Positions 52,791 through 64,000 of a stretch of DNA of 64,000 nt are shown in pieces. Below the pieces are notes generated by a model. The model ran no database searches. It was given only the letters and a program-made list of their open reading frames with translations, and had not been told where the DNA came from. Position 1 is the first letter of the stretch; each line of letters starts with the position of its first letter. The position numbers were made by a program, and so were the translations under genes. This stretch comes from Isoetes taiwanensis (Eukaryota > Streptophyta > Lycopodiopsida > Isoetales > Isoetaceae), in the NCBI GenBank assembly GCA_021234155.1, contig JAJEKV010000049.1, positions 2,633,487 through 2,697,486 on the forward strand, given 5' to 3'.

Positions 52791-53520
52791 TCAGGGAACA
52801 ACAAATATGCAATGCAGGAGGATCATCCCTATAGATGTGTCTCTGTTAATTAACAATTGTATCAACTATTTCTAATCCATCTCATGGTGAATGCTTGAAC
52901 CACAACATAGTTTTGAAGTGGCACATAAATGTGCAAAGAAGAAAATTGAAAAGGCAAAAGTCAACTCTAAGCATAGAGTCAAGATGAAATACACTGTACC
53001 TGGAGGTATGCTTTGTAATTTGTTGATATAAGATATGAGAGCCCCATCTTTGCCACCAAAATCTTTCATTTACTGCTTCGCAAAAAAGTCCTGAAATCTA
53101 CGATCGCATCTACAATCACAAAGTGCAATGAAAAAGACTTGTGGACTGGACCACATCAAACAGTAAGAAAATCACCTTTTAAAAAATCAACCATGTTCTT
53201 TGTGGGTATGATTAAACATGATAGAATGCCATGCCAGGCATGAGTCTTACACGTATTGTTAGCTCATGTGAATGGTTTTTATGTGCAATAGGCATAAGGC
53301 ACTCATAGTTTAAGCATACAGTAGCTGAAGTATTTAGATTGACCAAGAGCTTGCTAAAATATCTTTAAGCAAGAATCTTCACCTGTGAGCAAAATGTGCA
53401 CCTGGATTTAGGAAAGAGTCAGTTTCTGCTAGAAATCTGCGCAACAGCAGCGCAACAGCATTCTCTGATCTGAGAAATGGCCTCTTCAAGGAGCAATTTG
53501 GTGGAGTTCCAGCAACCATA

Positions 53521-53614
53521 GCAGATTCAAGCTATTCAAACTCATGGTGTGAACAATCACAACCTTGGCAGATTCAGGCTATCCAAACTCATGGTGTGAA
53601 TAATCACAACCTTC
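53521..53614. repeat. Direct duplication, 47-bp unit
   Basis: GCAGATTCAAGCTATTCAAA... repeated at 53568 with a few substitutions. Confidence 0.85.
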
Positions 53615-54167
53615 TGTACAACCACTCCGAGTCTGTCTGGGTTCACGCAGCCATAAAAAAAATCATGTATTTGTCTTGCAGAAGGGGAATATCAATAGAA
53701 AACCTTCCAATGGCATGCCAAATGCAAACCCAACTGTCCAAGGGGATCCTTTCTACACAGCTAAACTAAAGATAATTTTGGATCATTAGAATCCCAAGAT
53801 ACTTTATAATCAAGATGCTCCTGTTTAACAACTGGGCAATCAAGTACAGAAATGCTAATCTTAAAGAGCCTATGCAACATAGAGATGGTGAACTTGAGCT
53901 CCAGGATAAATAGTATACTCGTACAACTTTTAAGAAAGAAGGGCCTTCAAACTGCAAATCCAGATTCAGAGAAAGATATTTTACCCAGCACATAAAGATA
54001 TCATAGAGCACAACAAACAGTCTTGTAACCCAAATCCACTGCATAACCAAATAACCTGAATTTCGCACTGCATGCAGCTCTGTAGCAAAGCAAAATCCAC
54101 TTTTTGATGGCAAAAGGGAATAATATGACAGAGGAGACAAAAACCTAAATCGTCCAAACAACCTGTA

Positions 54168-54437
54168 TCAGGCACACCCGCAGCTCAGAGCAGCAACTTC
54201 CTGATTCTTGATGCAAATTGTGGGCATCTCTTCAAAAAGCTCGAAGCATCCCCTAGCAACCCAAAGAATTCGCCATATTTTCATGCATCCTGCAAAAGCC
54301 CTAATCTGAGCGAAAAGATAACAGAGGCAACCACATATTTGTTGCTTAGATTTTGCATCAGAGCTAAGAATGGAACTGAACCGGTGGATCAACTCTGCCA
54401 TAGTCGATGTTTCCATTTTCACCTGCAATGCAGCCAT
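54168..54437 (-). other. Open stretch, possible transcript start
   Basis: From ATG 54437 the minus strand is open for 89 codons (MAALQVKMETSTMAELIHRF...). A donor-like GCATTGCAG/GTGAAAATG lies five codons in. No domain recognised. It may be the first exon of an undetected minus-strand gene or chance. Confidence 0.2.
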
Positions 54438-54630
54438 GAATCAAAGCCCATGGCTTATGCTTGGCACTGCCGTAGACATCAATAGCAGCTCTGTCGCCCT
54501 CTCTAACACAGAAAAAACAGAGTAAGGAAGCTCAACGGAGGAAGCTCGATGGCGAGGATCTGATTTTATGGCCAAACCAATTCCTCAGAGAGGCATAAAC
54601 CAGCCAAAGATGATGGCAAGTGCTACATAC

Positions 54631-54716
54631 GGACCACTGCCTGCTCCTACTTCAGTGCTGCTCGATTGGACCACTGCCTGCTCTTACTTCAGTGTTGCTC
54701 GATTGGACCACTGCAC
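54631..54716. repeat. Direct duplication, 37-bp unit
   Basis: GGACCACTGCCTGCTC.TACT occurs at 54631 and 54668, with a partial third copy at about 54706. Confidence 0.8.
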
Positions 54717-55127
54717 AACCAGCCAGCCTATTGAAGCCCAAAAATTATGTAAGCTGTCTATGGTGCCTCTGTCGGTCTTGGACGCTAAACCCATGGCCAA
54801 GCTTCATGCCTCTGCTTTTCGTCGAAGACTGTACTTGCGAACCCTAGAGCCCGGTTCATGCAGCCATGGTGGCCTCTTTTGGCCTTTTCCTAAGCCATCG
54901 CTAGTGCCCTCTTCTCGTCTAATCCTAGCTGTCCAGATCTTAACCATTAAATCTCAACCCTAAATTTCAGCCTTTGGATTTAGGGTTGGGTCCAACACTT
55001 ACACTAAAACATTATAATTATTATTATTATAAGATAAGAGACAATTTTATTTAAAAAAACTTAAGCCAAGAGCATTCTTGTCAAGCGTTCATGCACTATA
55101 GCAAGAATTCAAAACCCATAAAAATAC

Positions 55128-55277
55128 CTCTTCATCATTTGACAGTCCGTCTTCATGCCCTAGCCCCAGCGTATCTGCACTTCCACCACGACCTTGTCCA
55201 CGAGCCATTCGACCTCTGCTATCTCGCCCACCGGCATTCCGATTACTTCCTCGAGCAGGTGGAGCTCGCATCGCCAT
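55128..55277 (-). CDS. Possible first exon, RG-rich peptide
   Basis: Minus strand from ATG 55277: MAMRAPPARGSNRNAGGRDS, then RGRMARGQGRGG, then an acidic end GHEDGLSNDEE followed by a donor-like GAAGAG/GTATTTTT. Low complexity, GC-rich against an AT-rich background. It could be the N-terminus of a nuclear RNA-binding protein or of a retroelement Gag; no further exon was found. Confidence 0.25.
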
Positions 55278-55279
55278 AG

Positions 55280-57738
55280 TTAACGGCGGCTAAATGACCT
55301 CGATGAGGTCAGGATAATTTTTGTTAACATTTAGTCCAAAAAAATTTCCGTCGGTTCAGTTCGCGTAAATTGATGTTAACTAGCGTGTCTTGTGTGAAAG
55401 GCATGTAAGTTAGTGTTTTTCGTTAAAAAAATATTTAACAACCATTAACCAAATAGCTTAACTAATTACTAACTTAACTTGCAGTGTGAACATAATAGCA
55501 GTTAAAAAACCTAACTTAACCTAACCTAACCACTGGTGTGAATGGACCCTAAGATTACTAATTGGCTGATAACGGGTCGTCGACCTGTAACTGCCAATAG
55601 GTTATCAGACGAAGAAAGCATGGCCGGATGACCATCTCCGTTAAGCAAAAGGTCTTTTCCACCTGGGAAAAAGGCCGAATCCTCACAAAGCTTACCTGAT
55701 CTATCATCGTCTAGCAGAACATCAGTACTGTAGCAGACAGAAGCGGACATATCACGCATAAACAGCGCATAACTGAATGCTAGCATATAACTAGGTTATG
55801 GCCCCAGATGTCTCTGTTTATGCCTATAAAAGCGGACCAAAACCCATCGATTGCTTTCCCTGTGTTTGCATCTGTTAAGTTATCCGGCTGCCTCTGATTT
55901 TATTCAGCGCAGGCAGGAGTCGGCTGTTTGCTTGCACTGTGAGACGATCCCAGAGGGATCTACCAGACCTACTGATGGATGAGATAGGGATTTCGGCCTT
56001 TGGGCTCACCAAAGAACCCAGCTATTCATGTTTTTTTTAAAGTAGGAATGAAGAATCGAATTTATAAGACAATCTTTGGTTTTCTCTGATACTGCAGCCC
56101 ATGATTACCCCTGCTCTTATCTCTCGTCGGGAATCCACCGGGATTTTTCTTCCCGCCTCTTCCTTGGTGCCAGCTCCAAGCTCGCATTATCCCACAGGCA
56201 AGATTTCGCCTCCTGGTGAGTACCGAAATATCCCACATCGTTGTTTTCCAGTTTCTGTTGTCCCATATTTTGTGTCCAGCAGCCATTATTCTTCAATCTC
56301 AACTCCAAAATCAGATTTCTAGGCCGGGATTGGCATTATTTGATGGATCCCGTCATTTTGGGCATGATTGCCATGCTTTTGAGGGCTATTCAACTCGGCT
56401 TGGCTTTCCAAAGCTACTGTCTACATCTGATACAAGAAAATGAACGAGATGGGTCAATGGACATTTCAGAGCAGAATGCAGATGTAGAAGATAACATTAC
56501 TTACATGTGTGCAGCATCCACACTCTCCCTAGCAGCTTGTTCGAGATTAAGGAGGCCTCCCCGAAGATTTTGGGTATGTCCAAGGCAGACAACAAAATTA
56601 AAAGTGGTTAATAAGCCGATTTTCCTTAAGGATTTGTCCAAACTGTACCAGAAATACTAGAAATACCAAGTAAAAAATACATTGTTGATAAATGACAATA
56701 GATGTAAGGGTTCTGCCAACCAGCCGAACACCATGATATGTCCAAATAGTTTTGCTCCGGACAGGTTGGATCAGCACAATAACTGCATTAAGAAAAGGAA
56801 GCAACATTGAGAATACAAGGATATTGACACTGAACATAACTTTTGAATCTTTTCCCCTTCCACAGACCTAGACCACCAAAAGTACAAATGAGTTTCTCCT
56901 CTTCTTTCATGCAATTAAGTCTGCCAAAATCTAAGTAACAACTTCCAAAATCTTTTACATGGTTTTACTACCCCTGATTTTGAGTGTACAATGTTTCCTT
57001 AATGAAGAATGTTTCCTTAATGAAGATCATTGTGTAAAATTCACATATTGTGTATCTTCTCTAACATGGATCGCATACAGACATGAGACTTGCATCAACA
57101 ACACCACCCACAATACTAGACAGAAGACTTGTATTAGCAACATCACTTACAATGCCATCAAAGCATAATTGTAGTGGCCATCGTAATTAGGCCAAGCCAC
57201 CCAGGGACTGTCAATTCCACGTATTGGTCAGGCACTTTACGAGCAACAATAATGAAGATGCATGTGTCATAATGTTTTTATGCGTGACCTAGTAGAAGCA
57301 AAAGATGGAGACCTGATAGGGCATATTCAAACATTCAGTACTAATATAGATGCATTTTCATGGTGACAGGGCAGATTCAAACATTAAGTACTGTCAAAGC
57401 ATTGCATAGTGTCAGACAAAGGCCATAGTCATTCATGCATTGCTATATTCGTTGTGCAAGATCCGCTGGTTGGGAATGCAATTATCAATCAAGATTAATT
57501 TGTCTATGTTGATTTTGACTCCTTTACTGCAAGCATCCACATGTCGTGAGTTAGCACGAGTTTGAGATATTCGATAGGATGCAGAGGTGCTAGTTTGGTG
57601 CATGGCAAAGTGCACATTTCATGGTAGGTGTATCATGGACCTCTCTAAGAATAAGTGATCATTCTTATTCTAAGAATAAGTGATCTAAAATCACGAACAA
57701 TGCATACCTTTGGACCTTTATATAACCCATTAATGATC
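55280..57738. other. Intergenic with several short direct repeats
   Basis: Short duplications: an 18-bp unit at about 56990-57025 (GTTTCCTTAATGAAGA), a ~39-bp diverged unit at 57080-57160, and AAGAATAAGTGATC twice at about 57646-57688. Short open stretches show no domain. Confidence 0.35.
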
Positions 57739-58341
57739 TTATCCATATACATTGCCCCTTTGAGCCAATAACCAAATATCCTTATAATTATGGTCAGTGG
57801 CAGACAACGGCTTCATTTCTTCCAAATGATTGGATTGTGCTATAGAAAGAGAACAAACTTCATAATGCCAACTTAAAGCATCCGCCAGAACATTCTCTTT
57901 ATCGGGACGATAGTCCACTGAGAAATCATATTGCTGCATAAAAGCAACTCATTTCAATTGCCTTTCCAATAACGTTTTCTGTGAAACAATATGCCTAATG
58001 CTTTGGTGGTCAGTCAAAATATGAATCGTCGACCCTAAAAGATAGTGTCGCCACACTTTCAAAGCATGAATGACAGCCAGAAATTCGTTATCATTAACAC
58101 TATATGTACTTTTCGTGTCAGAGAACTTCTGACTTTCATAAGCAATAGAATGACCATCCTGCATTAAAACTACGCCCAAAGCCATACCACTTGCATCAAC
58201 ACATGGCAAGTAAGGTAAACCAAACTTTGGCAAACGTAGAACAGGAGGATTAACCATGGCATCCTTTAAAACTTGGAAAGCGAACTGTTGATTATGATTC
58301 AATTGGAAAGGAACATCTTTTCGTAGTAACAAATATAGATC
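57739..58341 (-). mobile_element. Older Ty3/gypsy fragment (RNase H region)
   Basis: Minus strand shows RT-connection and RNase H phrases: VDASGMALGVVLMQDGHSIA, SVNDNEFLAVIHALKVWRHY, LTDHQSIRHI and QYDFSVDYRPDKENVLADAL. It is a broken fossil fragment. The chromovirus LTR starts at 58342 within its pol frame, so this element is the older of the two. Its remaining upstream part would lie beyond the chromovirus, outside the window. Confidence 0.75.
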
Positions 58342-59956
58342 TTGTGACGCTCCCAGAATATATACGACCCTCGGACGTATACATACGGGGACTTTCCCCT
58401 CCCATGGCGATCATCTCACCATGAGCAGGGCCCTCCGTCTGATTCGGGCCATCGATGAAATGAGGCCCGAAGAAGGACACGAAGGGGTCATTCGGCCCAC
58501 GCCTTCAATGGGACTCCTACGTCGCGGAAGCATGAATACAAGGGTTAGCACACAGTACGAAGATACATAAATAACCACCACGAAGGGTGGCACATCCATC
58601 CAAAATACCAACGGCATAGAATATGCATCTAATCCTAAGAAAACACCCAAACCCCGGGTTCTACCCTACCGGACTCCGTGGGGATCGGTGACGGTTGGGC
58701 CTCAAGAGATCGCCAGACCGAAGTCTTGGCATGGCGTTATCTGGCGAGAACATTGGCTAGGGTTGTCCACTCCATCCGCCCCTCCTGTGCACACTTTGCA
58801 GATGGGTCAATTCATGCTATGGCTTCGCTATAGCCTTCCGGAGACGCAGACCCAGGGCATCACCCTCTGAGCCTACTCCAGGTTCATGACGCCTGGTCCG
58901 ATGAGGCAGGTCGGGGAGGCGTCCCCTTCCAGAATCACAGTGGTTCCATGGGTGAGCTAGAGAATACGTGCCGCATCAGCGACCCCCGCATCCGTACCCG
59001 ACTTACTCACCCTAAATCTACTCAAAGTGCAAGGTGCTCCATACGGATCACACCTTCCCACCCAGGGAGTGTCAGACCCATACCCGCCCTCGTGGCCGGC
59101 TATCAGGCCTAGCCCCTTTGTAGGAGTCTCGGGGAGCCTTGTATGCTCATGCAAGACCCCACCCCTCATGTCACCACTGTGTTCCTTGTCTGGTGCTAAG
59201 CCAGACCATAGCATCTAGGACCCGGTGGGTTCTTGTGCACAGGCCGCATTTAATGGGACTTTACAGGGCGCTATCTAGGAGCATACTACCATACACGGTT
59301 CAGAGGCCTCTACCCCCCCCGTAATCCCCCGTTTCAGAGTCAGATGAAACAAAGAACTAACAATCCATCCTTTCAGAGTAAGAACCAGAATTGAATATAA
59401 AGAGAACTTGTTTGCACAAACAAGGGTTAGTTTCTATGACTGAATTACAAAAAGAACAGAGAAAGACGGACACAACCAAGTGTTATCTAGAATTCACATA
59501 GCCACCTACGAATTACTGGCTGGACTCATTCCCATGGGGCCTCCATCTCTGGCGGTTGAAGATTCAAATTTGTGGCTTCTGAGGACGCCCGGTATGGCGG
59601 TTCTCTGCCGCAGTGGTTGATGGCGCTCGGCTCCCCGGCCTTCCTTTGGTCGATCTTCGTGAGTCAATCCCAGGGATAGGGGTCAAGTTGGCATCCAAAC
59701 TTGGCAATCCCCATGCTGCCCAATCGATTGGGGCAGGTGGCGCCTTCCCAATTGGTAATTATCCTAATTTCCTAGGTTATAGGTTATTGTTAATAATGTG
59801 TTAAATTAGCATAGCTAATTTAATCCTTTGTAAGGTAACCCCCTAGGTTGCAATTAAGTTCCCATACCCCCATGGTAGCGTACCTTTAGGGAGTGACGTG
59901 CTTGTATTTGTACGTGTCCCGTATAGTAGACCGTATAAATAAATTGGAACGTCACA
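58342..59956 (-). repeat. 3' LTR of the chromovirus
   Basis: 1615 bp bounded by TGTGACGC... and ...GGAACGTCACA, a perfect 7-bp inverted end. Just inside (59957-59971) lies a polypurine tract on the minus strand (GGAGGGGGAAGAA), which places the LTR at the 3' end of a minus-strand element. The LTR is GC-richer than its surroundings. Confidence 0.8.
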
Positions 59957-60803
59957 TTCTTCCCCCTCCTTAAAAAAATAATCTTTGTCCTCAGCATTAG
60001 GGTTAGCTAATTGAATACATATACGTAAAGCACTGCATTAGAGAATGAAGTTAAGAATATAACATTAATACGTTGAGATTATAGTAATTTGGACAGTAAT
60101 ACATTGAAGTTAAAATATCAAAGTACAAGCAACAGGGTGCTCGATACAATCTTATGACCAAAGGAGTTTAGGACCGGAGTCCGATTTAAAACATTCTGAC
60201 AACAAAATTCATACATGTAGACAAAAGCAATACGGGACAAGTTGGGTCATCAGCAACCCTCTATACAATGCAGGTGACGACTTGTTCATTGGCCTGCACA
60301 CAACCATATACCCGTAGGTTAATAGTATGATTAAGTTGTGGTTGCAGGGACCACCCCCTAGAAATAAAAGAAAAAATGTCTAGAAGGGAATCTATCATGT
60401 GTACGGCTTGCAATTCCCCTTATAGCCAGAATGAGCGCAGTCTATTTACTAGATGCCTTCCTAGCAATTCGTGGTCATGTCAACATCAACAATACACTAC
60501 GTCCTAGAGAACACGAAGGTGATCTCATCATCGGTTATTACTATCATATACGATGCGTCTACCCCTCTAAAACATGATTCTCGGTCAATCAAGCCTTCAA
60601 GCTTACCGCCGGGAGCGGGGTTGATAGCATCGTTGATGGTGCGGCCTTGAGATTCTCGCATGAAGTCCGGATAGTGCTTCTCAAGGTCTATCTTCATCAC
60701 CTGTAGCATCTTCAAGCGGTAAGTGCTTCCACTTAACCAAGTATTGCAACATTTGAGTCCTTCCGTGCTGTTTTTGTAAGCTCGATCAAGAAGAGCTTGG
60801 GCA

Positions 60804-62105
60804 CTATTTCCGGTGCTCTTCAGTCATTTCTAGGAGGGTAGGGGTATCCAAAACCTCCTCTGGATCAGGGGTGTGTTGCTTCAGAAGACTCACGTGAAAG
60901 ACCTTGTGGATCTTCAAGCGGGGTGGCAAGTCCAAGCGATATGCTTGTTCTCCCACACGTTCAGTAATCCTGAATGGCCCAGCCCATCTGGGTGCCAGCT
61001 TCTTACAGTTACCAATTTTAAGCTTGGCTTGTTTTACTTTGATTTTAAGCCAAACCGATTCGCCCACCTGGAAGATTCGTGGGGTTCGGTGCTTATCCGC
61101 TAGACTTTTCTGACGACTACGTGCGGCCAATAAGTAACCCCGAACTTCTTCCACCAAGGCCTGCATTTCTAGAAGGAGTTGTTGAGAGACCTCCACTTTA
61201 GAAACAGGATTATGCCATGTGTCTGGAGTAAGACATTGATAGCCATAATTTATCATGAAAGGAGACATTCTAGAAGACTCCTGCTTTGTACTGTTGTAGG
61301 CAAATTCCACCAAGTAAATATAATCCGCCCATTGTGACTGTTTACTCCATACATAGCTTCTTAGCATATCTTCAATAATACGATTGACACGTTCTGTTTG
61401 ACCATCTGTCTGAGGATGGTAGGCTGTACTCATGGCAAGCTTGGTCTGGATGGTGGCGAAGAAATCCTTCCAGAATGCACTGACAAACTTAGGATCCCTA
61501 TCCGATACAATTACTCTTGGCATCCCGTGCAACCTGAAAATTTCCTTTGCAAAGAGCAAGGCGGTGTCGAAGGCGGTGTCGGTGGTGCGACATGGCAGGA
61601 AGTGAGCCATCTTTGATAATTTGTCGACCACGACCATTAAGGCATCATACCCACGGAGAGTACGTGGAAGCCCCACAATGAAATCCATGGTTATGACTTC
61701 CCACTTGGCGTTGGGCACATCCAAAGGTTGCAACTCCCCAGGAACTCTTAATTGCTCCGCCTTGGTTTGCTGATAAACCTGACACTGTTTGATGTACCTA
61801 GCAATATCCTTCTTCATGGATGGCCAAAAATAGCTGGAGCGGATCTTAAAGTAAGTTTTCATAAAACCTGCATGTCCTGCTATAGGGCTGTTGTGTGTGT
61901 CATGGAGAATCAACTTTCGCACCCTCAAGTCATTTGAACACACACAACTTATCTTTGTAATATAATAAATTGCCCTCCTTCTTATATGAACGGAATGCTT
62001 CACGTTCTCTATCAAGATCTGGGCTTCCTTACCCAAACTTTCCCAAATATTACAGAATTCGGGATCCGTGGCCAAGGTCATTTTATATCCGCTTTCCAAA
62101 CTCAT
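60804..62105 (-). pseudogene. Integrase region of the chromovirus
   Basis: Longest open part of the element. The zinc-binding N-terminal domain is around HDTHNSPIAGHAGF, followed by the catalytic core with the D,D-35-E pattern (first Asp in ITMDFIVGL, second in IVSDRDPKF, Glu in TDGQTERVNRII) and a C-terminal DNA-binding/GPF-type block with LHK-like KIHKVFHVSLLKQ. Part of a broken element and treated as a fossil. Confidence 0.85.
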
Positions 62106-64000
62106 TTGGTGAGTGTGGAAATGGCATTACAATGGGTGCGGGTTATAAAGGGATGGCGTGACAAAGCATCCGAACCACATTGTGCTTTCTGGCTTGTATA
62201 CAATCTCGAAGTCATATTCCTCAAGAAATTCCATCCATCTTCGCCGACGGAGATTTAGATTTGGTACGGGTGGATAGATAGCGGAGACTTTGATGATCCG
62301 TGATCCAATTGAAATCTTCTACCAAGAAGGTAGTGTCTCCAAATACGGGAGAGCACGCATAACCGCTAGCAACTCGATCATGGGTAGGATATCATTTTCT
62401 GCATCGTTCATCTTCTTTGAATCGTAAGCAACAACTCTCCCCTCCCCGCATCAAGACACCACCGGTAGCTATCTTACTCGCATCGGTGGCTACCGATTTA
62501 TCCTTTTAGGATCGGGCAAGGTAAGGGACTGGTGCAGATGTTAAAGCATCCTTGAGTTTTAAAGCCGACTTGGACTTTTGTTTTCCAATGTTCCATCCAA
62601 TCCTTTACTTTCTCATGTCTTGTGAGATTAGTAAGAGGTGCGGCAATTGTTGCAAAATCCTTAACAAATTTCCGATAATATCCCATGAGTCCCAAGAAAC
62701 TCCGGACCTCAAACATTGGCTGGAATGGGCCAATCCTTTCTTGCATCTATCTTATTTGGATCTCAGTAGCAATTCCTTCTGCTGAGATAATATGCCCCAA
62801 ATAGTCTACCCTGAGTGGCTTAACTTGCATTTAGAGAACTTGTCAAAGAGTCGATGGCGCCTTAGCTTTTGCAAAGCTAATCGAAGATGTTGTTCATGTT
62901 CTTTGCAAGGTTTTACTATAGATGAGAATGTCATCAAAAAAATGACAACAAAGTCATCCAAGTATTGGCGGAAGATGTCATTCATCACCGCATAAACGTT
63001 GTGGGCGTTGGTCAATCCAAAAGGCATGACGGTGAATTCATAATGCCCATATCGGGTACCTAAAAGCGGACTTATGGATGTCCTCTTCCTTAATCCTTAT
63101 CGATGGTACCCGGAGCGCAAATCAATCTTTGAGAAATATTTTGCTCCTTGTGGCGGTCCATAAGATCATCCGCCAGGCAAAGCATAGCGATTTTTGATGG
63201 TATGCTTATTGAGTTGCCTATAATCAATACACATCCTTAAGGAGCCATCTTTCTTCTTGACAAAAAGAATAGGAGCGCCAAATGGTGAAACACTAGGCCG
63301 AATAAACCCCAAATTCAGTAACTCTTGTAGCTGTTTCTTAAGCTCTGCTAACTCCGGAGGACTCATTCGGTACGGGGCTTTGCTGGTAGGCTTAGTACCC
63401 GGTTCAAGAGTTATCTCACATTCCACCCCTCTAAAAGGAGGAAGCTTGTGGATCTCATCTGGAAAAAGATCGCTAAATTCTCGAAGAAGGGTAGCAATGT
63501 CCGATGGTAAAGCGTCGATTACTTGCTGCTGTTTGGAGTCCGACTCAATGGAAGCAAGTCTAATGAGGCAAAGAAGTTCATTCCTGCGTATAGCTTTTCC
63601 TAGCTGCTTTATTGACATTGACTGCATAGCGGAGTGTAATGAATCACCTTTTATTGTCACACGTGCTCCATTAGCGGCGTTGAAGGTGACCTCCCGTTTC
63701 TCACAGTCTATGTGGGCCCTAGCAGACGCTAAAAACTCCATTCCCACAATAAGATCATATTTGCCAATGTCCATTAACTCGGCACCCAAGGCAACTGGTG
63801 CACCTGGCAGCTGCATTTTAAGGTTAATACGGCGGCCATGAGTGTGTCTGATCTTACCGCTAGCTAATGTGACTGGCTTAGGTCGGGATCTCAATGTTTC
63901 CAGCTGCAGTACCTGGGCCATTCTAGGAGAAGCAAAATTATGCGTACTACCCGTGTCCATCAAAATTATGAAGGGCTTACTGTCTACTTGGCCTATTGTA

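Larger units (their letters stand above)
58342..64000 (-). mobile_element. Ty3/gypsy chromovirus, partial (runs off window)
   Basis: Minus strand, order from the right edge: aspartic protease ([10 protein letters not shown]), RT ([45 protein letters not shown] near 62960), RT thumb (FLGLMGYYRKFVKDF), integrase with HHCC-like GHAGFMKTYFKIR...FWPSMKKDI and DDE core (ITMDFIVGLPRT, IVSDRDPKF), a C-terminal PRWAGPFRITERVG block, and a chromodomain piece (QYLVKWKHLPLEDAT, ~60750). Chromodomain and gene order define a chromovirus. Several breaks are spread over protease, RT and the C-terminal part, whereas the integrase region (60804-62105) is one long open stretch. Its age cannot be read from LTR divergence because only one LTR is in view. 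It is inserted into an older gypsy fragment. Confidence 0.85.

Noticed and set aside
56101-56660. Overlapping open frames on both strands
   Set aside because: No recognisable motif and mutually overlapping; not supported as genes.

Overview
The window looks like nuclear DNA of a land plant: AT-rich, gene-poor and full of transposons. It carries relics of plant-specific families: a phytocyanin fused to a lectin-type receptor kinase, a CRINKLY4-like kinase relic, a pentatricopeptide repeat (PPR) relic, a CACTA DUF4218 fragment, a chromovirus and a tRNA-derived SINE. Penelope-like (PLE-type) reverse transcriptases are known from conifers, mosses and lycophytes but rarely from flowering plants, so a seedless plant or gymnosperm is my best guess. 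I cannot name the species.

Region 1 (1-24000) is the most striking part. Dinucleotide (CA)n tracts punctuate an array of retroelements that I read as an undescribed Penelope-like group. Family A (1209-9207) is repeat-body-repeat. Family B (9222-23837) follows after a 14-bp CA tract and is repeat-body-repeat-body-repeat. Every junction (flank/repeat, repeat/body, body/repeat) is a CA tract. Each body holds ORF1, a novel protein ending in an RGG box, and then a reverse transcriptase whose motifs best match Penelope-like elements. No clear endonuclease is seen. A third family (C) survives as a solo terminal repeat ending in CA at about 31861-31880. Families A and B share a two-hairpin RNA element with compensatory changes at the body 5' end and a conserved 3' end, GGAGGTGGGC(CA)n. 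All three families share a ~97-nt exon-like segment in the terminal repeat.

Region 2 (24000-36700) is mostly decayed intergenic DNA. It holds a ZRANB3-type SNF2 helicase exon relic (minus, ~28.5 kb), a possible transcript start on each strand (29.8 kb minus, 33.8-35.0 kb plus), minisatellites and a CACTA transposase-associated fragment (35.8-36.7 kb).

Region 3 (36700-51700) has a 226-bp tandem repeat, a LINE 3' end, a PPR relic, an unrecognised three-exon gene (44593-45194), a phytocyanin-receptor kinase gene (45705-47303), a CR4-like kinase relic (minus, 50.1-50.9 kb) and a SINE (51476-51703). Short direct duplications of 20-200 bp are unusually frequent.

Region 4 (51700-64000) is intergenic up to 57.7 kb. 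It then holds an older Ty3/gypsy fragment into which a chromovirus (minus strand) has inserted; the chromovirus 3' LTR is 58342-59956 and its pol region runs off the right edge. No operons, CRISPR arrays or rRNA genes are present, and no whole tRNA gene was seen.
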